From: Phlegmacium glaucopus
Taxonomy: Eukaryota > Basidiomycota > Agaricomycetes > Agaricales > Cortinariaceae
Assembly: GCA_015039465.1 (NCBI GenBank)
Contig: MU130547.1
Span: 84,358-134,300 of the forward strand
Direction: 5' to 3'
Length of the DNA stretch: 49,943 nt
The translations under genes were made by a program, and so were the position numbers. How positions within the stretch are numbered: the stretch's first letter is position 1; each line of letters opens with the position of its first letter. The notes below the pieces were generated by a model. That model was given only the letters and a program-made list of their open reading frames with translations, made no database searches and was not told where the DNA came from. Of the stretch, positions 1 through 9,510 are shown in pieces.

Positions 1-926
1 GTTCATAGCGGAATTCACGGGCGAGCTCTACCGGATCCTCGGAATTAAGTTAGCAGCCACTACCGCCTATCATCCGCAAGGAGACGGCCAGACGGAACGA
101 GTAAATCAGGAATTGGAACAGTATCTCCGACTCTTTACAAACCAGCGACAAACCAATTGGGCCGAACTCCTTCCCCTTGCGGAATTCCAGTACAATAATC
201 ATGTCCACTCCGCCACACAGCACCCACCTTTCCTCCTAGACTCCGGACGAATCCCCCGAATGGGTTTTGAACCAAACCAACCGGAATCCCGAATGGAGTC
301 TGTTAATGAATTCACGGAACGAATGCGGAACACCCTAGATGAAGCGAAAGCAGCACTGGTCAAGTCTAAAGACGACATGGCAAGATATTATAATCAGAAA
401 AGGACTTCGGCACCGGAATACAAACCGGGAGACAAAGTATACCTGGATGCCAGCAACATACAAACAACAAGACCATCCAGGAAATTGTCCCATCGGCACC
501 TAGGCCCCCTTCCAATCAAAGAACGAGTCAGCAACAACACTCACAGACTCCAACTTCCCTTGTCCATAAAACGACTCCATCCGGTCTTCAACGTAGTCAA
601 ACTAACTCCAGCCCCGATAGACCCGATCCCTGGAAGACGCATTCCGACTCCCCCACTTCCGGAAATCATTGATGGAGAAGAGGAGTGGGTCGTCAAGGAA
701 ATCCTCGACAGCAGAGTTATAAACAGGAGATTCCGATACCTCGTGAAGTGGCAGAAGACTTCGGAATCGAACATAACACCTGGGAGCCTCGGGAAAACAT
801 ACACGCCCCCAAATTAATCACAGAATTCCACAAGAAGTACCCCGGAGCTCCTAAGCACATCAGGATGGCCAAATTCGAACAGTTTCCTTTCGTGCCGGGA
901 CGTCACCTACCGAAGGGGGGGATGGA
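1..926 (+). pseudogene. Ty3/Gypsy chromovirus pol, 3' end (integrase C-terminus plus chromodomain)
   Basis: The reading frame enters from the left window edge. It shows the end of a retroviral-type integrase: the stretch before residue 1 of the frame encodes the typical TAYHPQGDGQTERVNQ segment around the third DDE-core acidic residue, followed by the C-terminal fold and a linker. A chromodomain then begins with EEEWVVKEILDSR and RYLVKW. The chromodomain is split between two frames: the first frame loses homology just after position 752 and the second frame continues with GIEHNTWEPRENI. A single missing base near 754 (CAGAAGAC where CAGGAAGAC is expected) would explain this. The frame ends near the purine-rich tract CGAAGGGGGGGATGGA just upstream of the LTR, a good polypurine tract for second-strand priming. 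A chromodomain is the hallmark of chromoviruses. The element is non-functional as seen. Confidence 0.88.
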
Positions 927-1350
927 TGTTAGGGGACACCCGACTTTAACCCAAACCTCAACTCTAGAATCATACACCCCACCTTTCCGACGACCTCCGA
1001 CCTTCCGTCCAACTCCGCTTCCGTCACCGGTTGACTCCGGAATCCCGTAGTTCCGCTCCGACTCCGGTCCTCCGATTCACTCCGGATTCACTCCATCTTT
1101 TATTTCTATTTTTCATATCGCACCACTTCTTATTTAATTAATTAATTATTATCGTATCATTCCTTTATTTATTTTATATCTCCGTTATGTCCATATTAGT
1201 ACTTAAACACCCCCAGCCTAGCAGGGATCCCCATCCTTTCCTCTTTGGATCCCCTGCTAGGTAAGTCACTTGTAGATATCTTTTCTGAAATATTATTAAC
1301 TTTGGATCCCCTGCTAGCTTGACTAAGTCAGCGTCGCAGTTGCCCTAACA
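927..1350 (+). repeat. 3' LTR of the split Ty3 element
   Basis: 424 bp, beginning TGTTAGGGGACACC and ending TTGCCCTAACA, so the ends form the inverted pair TGTTAGGG/CCCTAACA. It is preceded by a polypurine tract and followed at once by GAGTC (1351-1355). It matches the reverse complement of 5770-6182 almost exactly: two substitutions and one extra 11-bp tandem copy (about ATTCACTCCGG) in this copy. The right half contains two copies of CTTTGGATCCCCTGCTAG. Confidence 0.95.
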
Positions 1351-3073
1351 GAGTCAGGAGAAAATGTTGAAATCTGAGCAGCAAAGAATGTGCCAGATGG
1401 GAAGAATAATTCTGTCCTGTGCAATTTCAGGGAGATTTGTGACTCAGGATTATGCATTGAAATGGTTGATTCTTCCACATATTAAGGCAAATGAGTTATA
1501 TGGAAGCCAGATAGGACTCATTGGGCAGTACTATGATGATATATGCACCAATTTTTCACTAGTTATGAAGGAGAATGAGGACTGGAACAATGCAGAACAG
1601 CTTGATGTTCAAGTCACAAACATGAGGAAGAAGCTGCTTGGTGCAGAACATCCATTCACCCTCATAGGCATGGGAAATCTAGCAAGCACATACCATAATC
1701 AGGGAAGGTGGAATGAGGCAGAGCAGCTGAAGGTTCAAGTCATGGATATGAGCAAGAAGTTGCTTGGTGCAGAACATCCAAACACTCTTATAAGCATGGA
1801 GAATCTGGCAAGTACATACTGCTATCAGAGAAGGTGGAATGAGGTAGAGCAGCTAGATGTTCAAGTTATGGACATGAGAAAAAAGCTGCTTGGTGAAGAA
1901 CATCCAGATACCCTCACAAGCATGGAAAATCTAGCAAGTACATACCATAATCAGGGAAGGTGGAGTGAGGCAGAAAAGCTTGAGCTCCAAGTCATGGACA
2001 TGAGAAAAAAGCTGCTTGGTGAAGAACATCCAGACACCCTCACAAGCATGTCAAATCTAGCAAGTACATACTATGATCTGGGAAGGTGGAATGAGGCAGA
2101 GTGGTTGTTTGTTCAAGTCATGGACATGAGGAAGAAGTTGCTTGGTGCAGAACATCCATCCACCCTCACAAGCATAGTCAATCTAGCAAGCACATACTCT
2201 TATCAGGGAAGGTGGAATGAGGCCGAGTGGTTGTTTGTTCAAGTCATGGGCATGAGAAAAAAGCTGCTTGGTGAAGAACATCCAGACACACTCATAAGCA
2301 TGGAAAATCTAGCAAGCACATACCATAATCAGGGAAGGTGGAATGAGGCAGAGCAGCTGGAGCTCCAAGTCATAGACATAAGGGGGAAGCTGCTTGGTGC
2401 AGAACATCCATTCACCCTTACAAGCATGGAAAATTTAGCAAACACATACTCTAATCAGGGAAGGTGGAATGAGGCAGAGCAGCTGGACATTCAAGTCATG
2501 GACATGAGGAAAAAGTTGGTTGGTGAAAAACACCCAGACACCCTCACAAGCATGGCAAATCTGGCAAGCACATGCAAACACCAGAGAAGGTGGAATGAGG
2601 CAGAGCAGCTGGAAGTTCAAGTCCTAGAAATGAACAAGAAGCTGCTTGGTGCAGAACATCCAAACACCCTCATAAGCATGGAAAATCTAGCAAGCACATA
2701 TCATAAGCAGAGAAGGTGGAATGAGGCAGAGCAGCTGGAGGTTCAAGTCATGAACATAAACATGAAGCTGCTTGGTGCAGAACATCCAAACACCCTCATA
2801 AGGATGGGACATCTAGCAAGCACATACCATCAGCAGAGATGGTGGAATGAGGCAGAGCAGCTGGAGGTTCAAGTCATGGACATAAGCAAGAAGTTGCTTG
2901 GTGCAGAACATCCATCCACCCTTATGAGCATGGAGAATCTAGCAATCACATACTGGAATCAGGGAAGGTGGAATGAGGCAGAGGAGTTAGAGGTTCAAGT
3001 CATGGATATGAGGAAAAAGCTGCTTGGTGTGGAATGTCCAGGAAATCTCACACACACTGGTGTGAGAATGTAG
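1351..3073 (+). pseudogene. TPR-repeat half of an NLR gene, detached from its NB-ARC half
   Basis: One open frame encoding 11 complete 42-residue tetratricopeptide repeats and part of a twelfth, each following the kinesin-light-chain-like pattern RWNEAEQLEVQVMDMRKK then LLGAEHPxTLxSMxNLASTY. Fungal NB-ARC proteins commonly end in this repeat type, which acts as the ligand-sensing domain. The frame is open upstream of the first ATG (1364) right to the LTR: the codons after the LTR read (AG)TCAG GAG AAA ATG, giving the S-Q-E-K-M stretch that in this family follows the winged-helix end IHPLAHHW. That upstream half is found at 6183-8152 on the other strand. Repeats are also highly similar at DNA level (126-bp period), so copy number may vary. 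The last repeat degenerates into VECPGNLTHTGVRM and stops. As placed it has no promoter or start of its own apart from the LTR. Confidence 0.85.
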
Positions 3074-3323
3074 TAGGCACTACGGTAGAAAAGGGTGTTT
3101 ATTTTGCAAGAGGAAGGGACTCTGTCTGCTTTGGTGTTCAAGCAATGGGTGGTTTGTATCTCAATAGCACAGAATTCTCGGCGACGGGCCTTCATTGCTC
3201 CGAGAAAATACATGTGTTTTTCTTTAATGGCAATAGAAGTAGGGCTCGTAATATGAGTCCTTTGAGAGTGATTTATTGGGGAGCATTCAACTAACTTTCT
3301 ACAGTACATAAGGTCAAGTATTT

Positions 3324-3476
3324 AAGTAAATAAAACAATGGGGGAAAATGATACTTAGTTGGCTTCAGCTGTCAGCCCTGTAGCTCAAGTCGTACCGGTC
3401 TGTCGATGCCTGTACGTCCACGTCAGCATGGTGGAATGGCTGTATCTGTTCAAGTAAATAAAACAATGGGGGGAAA
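3324..3476. repeat. 24-bp direct repeats flanking a 104-bp insert
   Basis: AAGTAAATAAAACAATGGGG with following GGGAAA occurs at 3324-3347 and again, with one extra G, at 3452-3476. The 104 bp between them carry TAGCTCAAGTCG, which resembles a tRNA A-box, and GTTCAAGT near the right end, which resembles a B-box. This could be a small SINE-like insertion with a long target duplication, or simply a local duplication. No protein-coding frame of note is seen in 3074-3826. Confidence 0.4.
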
Positions 3477-3826
3477 CGAGTGGCATAGAGGAATAGAAAA
3501 TGGTAATTGGGCCATCCGGTGGCCCTATCCCTTTTTGGTAATACTCTGTAATCCTATTGTCCAACGGTAAAGCATTTTGCTTTACTTACACTGGCATACT
3601 TATTCATTGACAAAATAACATGTTTGATAGTCCTAATAGATAGATGGAAAATTGTTACAATTCCTTTCCCTCCTTTTGATGGCTGTTTCATAGTTATGCT
3701 TTACATTAGATGCCTTTCTTACTTTCATTCATTTCTTTGAGACAATTATCCTCATCCTTTTCCTAATACATTGCTGACATGCTTTCCACATATGAATTCC
3801 TTATGCTTACATGGTTTTATTTACTG

Positions 3827-4196
3827 TGTTACGAACTATTTTTCTTTTTCTTTTTCTTTAAACTCCACCAAACACATGCCCGTTTCATACACATGCATTC
3901 CACTCCTCTTTTTCATTACCGTTTACACATGCCTACCTTCTTTCATTGTTTCATCTATTTATACTTATGCACACTCACTTACATGCGGACAACTCACCTT
4001 ATGCATGCCCCTTTTATTCACTATAAATACGCTAGTTACACCGGATGTAAACCTTAGCTAATTCTTGAGAATCTACCTTTGGTTATCTTACTCTTGAACG
4101 ACCTCAAACTCTTTAGATAATACCTAGAGAACAACTCTCTTGGCATTCTATTGAGCTCACTGTTGAACGAACTCGATCTTTATATGACTGTTAACA
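3827..4196 (+). repeat. Possible LTR (TGTTA...TAACA) at the inversion junction
   Basis: A 370-bp block starts TGTTACGAAC and ends GACTGTTAACA, giving complementary termini. It contains a pyrimidine-rich left part and a TATA-like CTATAAATACG about two thirds in. The 5-bp flanks (TACTG and ATCAG) do not match, so it is not a clean solo LTR; the right flank could be the start of an internal region cut off by the gag fragment that follows on the other strand. Called from end structure only. Confidence 0.3.
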
Positions 4197-5660
4197 ATCA
4201 GAACTCTCTGAATCATTCGAAGTTGTAACATACTGCTTACATGTTTCTTTTACTATTTCAAACCTAGTATTGTGAGGAAGTGTTTCCATGTACCATGAGA
4301 AAGTGTAAATGAAGAGGGGATTGACTTCATTAACTTTTGACAAGGTTAGAAATTTAATGGTATATTCAAGCATGTGAATTTCAATACTATGCCTTTTTTC
4401 AACCGTCTCGTCTATTTCATCAATGCTATCTACATGTAAAACAGAGAACCGGTTGGTCGTTGACAGCGAGGGCATGCAGTTCACTCTGTTTTGGCAAAAA
4501 TCCTTTAAATCCTCGGTCGGACTTTCGTGTTCAGTATTCTCCGAAGGTTCCGTCGGTTCCGGATCAGGCACTTTGTCATATTCGGCTAGCCGGAACTCCA
4601 AGAGGGTATGGAGTTCGTCATTGGACATTGTTCGGACGTCAAAACGTTTTTCGCAATGTCTCCCAATGTGTCCGACGCCTCCGCACCGGAAGCATGACAG
4701 CGGTACAGAGCCTGCTTTTTGGGCCGCATTGATATCCATGGGTACAGGGTTTCCCGGAGTTGGCACGAGGTGTGCGTTCCTCTGTGGCGGATTTGATGGA
4801 CTGAATCGGAGTGTGGTAGTACCGATTGGTCGAGAAGTGGTTGCTGCCGGACTTTTGTAAGCTGACTGGAAGGCCTTGTTAGTAGCTCGGTTTTCGTCTA
4901 TTGTCCGTGCCATTCTGTACCATCCTGTCGGATCTGTATCGGATGGTCTTCCGGAAGCCATTGTAGCAATGGAGTTCTGAATCTGGGCATTCAGGCCTCT
5001 TCGGAATTTTACTACGATAGTTTTTGGATCAGTGTATCCAGAATCCGTGATTAGGTCTTGGAATTCATCCACAGATTCTTCCAAAGACCGTGTTTTCTGG
5101 AAATATCCAGTTGACTCTAGTCGGTTGATGGCAACCGAGTCCGCATTTGCGGGACAGAACTCTTTTTTGAAGTCGTCTCGGAAATCAGACCAATCCAGGA
5201 ACCGGGTTGACTCAGGGTTTTCCGTTTCCCATCAGAAAACTCTGGCTGCCCACTTTGATGCTCTTCTGGATTTCATGTAGGACATGACCTAGATGATTTT
5301 TGTTTGCTTGTCTGAGAATTCGTCGGAACAGAGCCGGATGTACGTTTGGCAGGAGTGAAGGAATGCTGTTCCTTTGGATCGTTCTCCGTCAAACTCCGTT
5401 GGGAATGCTGGCCTTGCAGAGCGCATCCGGGGTATGTTTTCGGTTTGAGGGGGAACCTTTTGTTGTGGTACAGGTGATTGTACATTCGGAACGAGTCGAT
5501 AGATTGTCTCCATGATTTGGTCGAATCTGTTTTGGTATTCGATGTCCCGAGCTCGCAATAGGACGACTTCTCTTTCCAGCTGGGCGGTGCGTTCATCGTC
5601 CATGGCTGATAGGAAGGAGCCGCTCGGAGATGCGTGCTGTGAAGACAAGGAGGGAGCCAC
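4191..5660 (-). pseudogene. Ty3/Gypsy gag (capsid and CCHC zinc knuckle), interrupted by stops
   Basis: Reading from 5660 downwards: a coiled-coil-like N-terminus (MDDERTAQLEREVVLLRARD), a capsid-like region (retrotrans_gag type: FLDWSDFRDDFKKEFCP, ESVDEFQDLI), and a zinc knuckle CFRCGGVGHIGRHC near 4685. Two in-frame stops break it: TAG at 5289-5291 (a TGG-to-TAG change fits the family) and TGA at 5232-5234 in a context expecting arginine. It sits directly downstream of the 5' LTR (5770-6182) on the same strand. Homology fades at about 4420; the remaining tail to the stop at 4191 does not look like protease and may be unrelated host sequence beyond a breakpoint. Protease, RT and integrase are missing on this side and appear at the far left of the window on the opposite strand. 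Confidence 0.85.
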
Positions 5661-5769
5661 GGTCTGGGAGTGTACGGAGTCTGATTGGCCCGAATCGGGG
5701 GCTGTAAATCGGACTATCGTTCCACTGTGCGGACCGGACTCGGTCCGTTAAAGGGAGATCCTTTTCTAA

Positions 5770-6182
5770 TGTTAGGGCAACTGCGACGCTGACTTAGTCA
5801 AGCTAGCAGGGGATCCAAAGTTAATAATATTTCAGAAAAGATATCTACAAGTGACTTACCTAGCAGGGGATCCAAAGAGGAAAGGATGGGGATCCCTGCT
5901 AGGCTGGGGGTGTTTAAGTACTAATATGGACATAACGGAGATATAAAATAAATAAAGGAATGATACAATAATAATTAATTAATTAAATAAGAAGTGGTGC
6001 GATATGAAAAATAGAAATAAAAGATGGAGTGAATCGGAGGACCGGAGTCGGAGCGGAACTACGGGATTCCGGAGTCAACCGGTGACGGAAGCGGAGTTGG
6101 ACGGAAGGTCGGAGGTCGTCAGAAAGGTGGGGTGTATGATTCTAGAGTTGAGGTTTGGGTTAAAGTCGGGTGTCCCCTAACA
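5770..6182 (-). repeat. 5' LTR of the split Ty3 element
   Basis: 413 bp in reverse orientation, same TGTTAGGG/CCCTAACA ends as 927-1350 and about 99.5% identical apart from an 11-bp unit. In element orientation its upstream flank is GAGTC (GACTC on the plus strand at 6183-6187), the same 5 bp that follows the other LTR. The LTR begins inside the NB-ARC gene, after the codons for IHPLAHHWS. Confidence 0.95.
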
Positions 6183-8152
6183 GACTCCAGTGATGAGCCA
6201 AAGGATGAATAGACAGCATTTCAGATGATTGACCTCCTTTCATCAAGGAGAATGACAGAAGCACATTGACACCTTGCCTAAAGATGAACTCATCCCAGTG
6301 ACCATTATTGTCTAATGCAAGCAAGGTACAATCTAACAAATTGAATGCCTGGGGTAGCTTTTCAGCTACATCACCATCAACAACAATATTCTTGGACTCC
6401 TCAGCAGCAGATCGGAATTTATCTTTAGAAATGTTACTATGATGATAAAAAGCACATATTTGAAGAATTAGAATTGCAGCCTGGGCTGCTTGTGCATTCC
6501 CAGCAGTGGATTGTCCAGCAGCTTGCTTCTCTATTTCATTGAAAGAGAGATCCCAAGTCCCATACACTGTTTTATTATAATTTGATGCTCCTTTAAAGGT
6601 AGCATCTGACAGAAGAGTCTGATGATGCAAGGAGAGTTTCCTCAGATATTCATTGATATCACATTTCCCAGCTTCAATATAAGCACCAGCATGATCAACA
6701 GCAAGAGGAATGCAGCCAAGCTCAGTGACAATCTGTTTAGCAGCTTGCAAATGCTCAGCTACTGGATGCAAATGGCTAGCCCTTAGGAGCAGCATTATAG
6801 CATCTGGCTCCTCCATTGCACCAATTTCAATGCTGTTCTCAAATGATACAACCCCTCTCATAGATGGGTTTCGGCTAGTAATCAGAATATTACCTCTGTT
6901 ACCTGGGGGAAAGAACTTGGCCACCACCTTGGGAGGCAGATCATCAGCATTATCATATACAATCAACCACTCCTCTTGGATAGAAGATATCCATTGGAGG
7001 GTTGATTCAACTGAGCCTTCCACACAAAATTTTTGTGCAGCAGGAATGCTGGATATTACCTTGAGAGACATTGTAATACTCTCATAAGAGGAAGCATCAA
7101 CCCAGAACACATGTGAAAAACTAAGCAAGAAATGAATCCACAGTGTTGTAAATAGATGAAGACACTTACTTGTCAGACATTGCTTCTGTGAACTTGAGAC
7201 AGATCTGAGTCTTTCCAATCCCTCCCATTCCCCAGAGCAGACAAAAGTGCCTCCAGATCAGTTTAGTATCAGCATGATGAACAAAGATCTTCCCAAGTTT
7301 GTCAAGTACATCTTTCTGTCCTGTAAACAATGGACTGGGGTTTGGTATAGGGATCTTCATCTGCTCTTTGATAGTATAGGCAGGGGGAATATCATTCTGA
7401 AATCCATACAATTATTGTAAATTATTTACACTGCCATGAGAAAGACTTACATAAGTGCCATCAGTCAAAAATAAATCCTGGGACAATTATTGTAAGTCAT
7501 TCACACTGCTCATGAAAAAGACTTACAAAAGTGACATCAGAGAAAAGTAAATCCTGGGTAATTATAAAGGCAAAGCCAGACTGCTGACTCTGCTAATGAT
7601 CAGCAAAAATGAAGCACAGTTATTGATTGCATACCATATTGAATGCTGTTTCAGTTTCTGCTAAATCCTCCCTCTTTGCCTCAGACACTAAGGGAAAGTA
7701 AAGGAGAAATTGAACAATTTTGGATGAAAATGCATAGGAAAGAGTGCTGTTAGCTTGAAAAGGGTTCACAGAAGCAGAACTATCCAACATCTCATTCAGT
7801 GTTTTTTTTGGTTGCAAGAAAACAACACCTTCAGCAAATAGAAAGAGTTAGGATCCTCTATAAACATGACATTGTAGACAATCTGACCATTCTCTTCACA
7901 AATGTTATGAGAGGCCAAAATATCTGCAATGACTTCATGTAGATCTGGCAAAGTATCATACTACAAGGCAGAAAATTAAGAGGGATGCAATATAAGAAGG
8001 CTGTTCTACTTGCCTGGGTGATAACAGAAGACCAATCATCATCATGAGTGATCACCATCTTTGCAGTAGGGACCTATAGCAGTTGGCATCATCTCAACAG
8101 TTAAGACTAAATAGAAGGTGACAACTTACTTTTGCCAACAGGATATCATTGA
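6183..8152 (-). pseudogene. NB-ARC half of an NLR gene, disrupted by the Ty3 insertion
   Basis: Multi-exon. First part: HPSKVLNDILLAK, intron, VPTAKMVITHDDDWSSVITQ, a GC-AG intron (CAG|GCAAGT at 8014), then a domain containing YDTLPDLHEVIADIL. A frame jump near 7830, at the repeated TTTGCTGAAGG-like stretch, has no splice sites and looks like a small deletion. After FLQPKKTLNEM come two 27-nt exons, then the NB-ARC ATPase: P-loop GMGGIGKTQI, kinase-2 WLIVYDNADD, ILITSRN, GLPL-type GCIPLAVDHAG, and winged-helix end IHPLAHHWS. There the LTR cuts the frame. The NB-ARC binds and hydrolyses ATP/ADP as the oligomerisation switch in fungal and plant NLRs. The missing C-terminus is the TPR frame at 1351-3073. 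The two N-terminal segments are not a domain I can name. Confidence 0.82.
7451..7553 (-). repeat. Tandemly duplicated 27-nt micro-exons
   Basis: Two 9-codon exons, 7527-7553 (DLLFSDVTF) and 7451-7477 (DLFLTDGTY), are each preceded by a CCCAG acceptor and followed by GTAAGTCTTT. The introns after them are also near-duplicates. The exons are in phase 0, so using one, both or neither keeps the frame, which would allow alternative splicing just before the NB-ARC. Confidence 0.6.
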
Positions 8153-8175
8153 GAACCTTGGATGGATGGGCTGTC

Positions 8176-9510
8176 TATCAGAGAAGGGAGTTAACAACAA
8201 TGTACTGATGTATCTGGGAGACCAGACCAACAATGCTTTCAAGAGGGCCAGAAATGAACATTGCCGGATTATTGTTGATGATCTCACCACCCTGCAACCC
8301 ATAAAGGGAACCTGTGGTTCTCTGAATTCCAGATTGCGCCCCTTGAGAGGGTAAAGAGCTGGAACCGCTACTAGTACCAGGATTGTTTGAATGAGGATGA
8401 TTGGAATCAAGATAATCTTTAACACGAGGATACTGGCTGTGTCGGGGGTCGACGTGAACGGAACCCAAACTAGAGTGTATGTCTACCCAGACGTCGTCCG
8501 CAAGAGTTACATTCAGCGTGCGCACAAAAAGGCATTGGTTTTCAAATTGGACATCTGGAGGATCACTGTCCCTTCTCAACTCATCATTCTCGCTTGAGTC
8601 AGGTCCTGCTCTGACCTCGGCGGCGGCACCAGAGTATTCCCATGCGTAAGTGGTCGTCAAACTTGCTTCCTCCGAAGGACCGAATCTGAGGTGAAAGGTA
8701 TTGTGTTTTGTTTGATTGACAAAAGTTGCGATACCCCAGGACGTAGTCTTGTCAAAACCAGTAACAAGTCGCACGTCGCCATTTTTAGCTTCGCGCCCGC
8801 GAGGACCATTGACAAATTTATACCAGTCATCGATATTAGCAGTTGCGTATTCCCTGAACCTTGCATAATTTCCTAGATTTTCGGATCTAGCCCCTCGTGG
8901 CATAGTCAAGATAGCACCTTCAGAATCAGATGATTCGAAAACGATACCGCTGAATACAATACTCAGTTCAGAAAGACGTGGATGAGCATTGGAACGCACG
9001 AAATATCAACGCTAGTTTGTGATCTTTCTATTGAAGCACTGGCGAGATGACTACCTTTCTTGAACACTACAAACTTTTCAATGTCGAAAGGCGAAATCGG
9101 AGGCGAAATCGGAGCAAAATTTTCTGGCAACATCTGTGGGTTCACTGGATCGTTGTGAGGAAGGCATATGTTGAATAGAAAGGCAAATCCTCCATCATGA
9201 GTGATGATGCCAACGTCGCCAATACGAATCCCTGTCCTCCTGTAACCCATGTGAAGAACCTGGTTTGGCTCCGGAATCCATAAAGGAAACCCCCGTCCTT
9301 TCGGTGTGAGGTGTCGTTCATAGATGTCATTACCTTTTTGAAGGGGAATTTCCGGACGTTGCGAAGAAACATGGGACTGAGTCTGATAACATGTAGTATA
9401 AATAATTTAGTTTGATTTAGTTTTGCTCATCGACTTACCCTCTCTTGGTTGAGTTCTATCGGAATCAATTTTCGGAATTTCAGGTCAGGCTGCCGGAAAA
9501 AGGTAGACAT
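8176..9510 (-). CDS. Orphan N-terminal domain exons of a basidiomycete NLR-type protein
   Basis: ATG at 9510 (MSTFFRQ), exon 1 9510-9439, exon 2 9382-9000, exon 3 from 8949; both introns have good GT-AG ends and the joined frame is continuous. Conserved-looking blocks: GRGFPLWIPEPN, RIGDVGIITHDGGFAFLFN, SEGAIL then ARFREYATANIDDWYKFVNG, then LVTGFDKTTSWGIATF. From memory, this domain recurs in agaricomycete proteins, either alone or fused ahead of STAND ATPases; it has no assigned function that I know. The frame ends in TGA TAG at 8178-8173, then continues in the same frame as HPSKVLND of the NB-ARC gene. A 53-nt intron ending CTGATAG could remove the stops, so this may be the 5' end of that NLR. 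The terminal 90 residues are Ser/Gly/Asn-rich linker. Confidence 0.7.

Noticed and set aside
1..6182. Two independent insertions of the same Ty3 family in two NLR paralogues
   Set aside because: Same 5-bp flank, same insertion codon and complementary halves of both host gene and element make one insertion plus inversion simpler.
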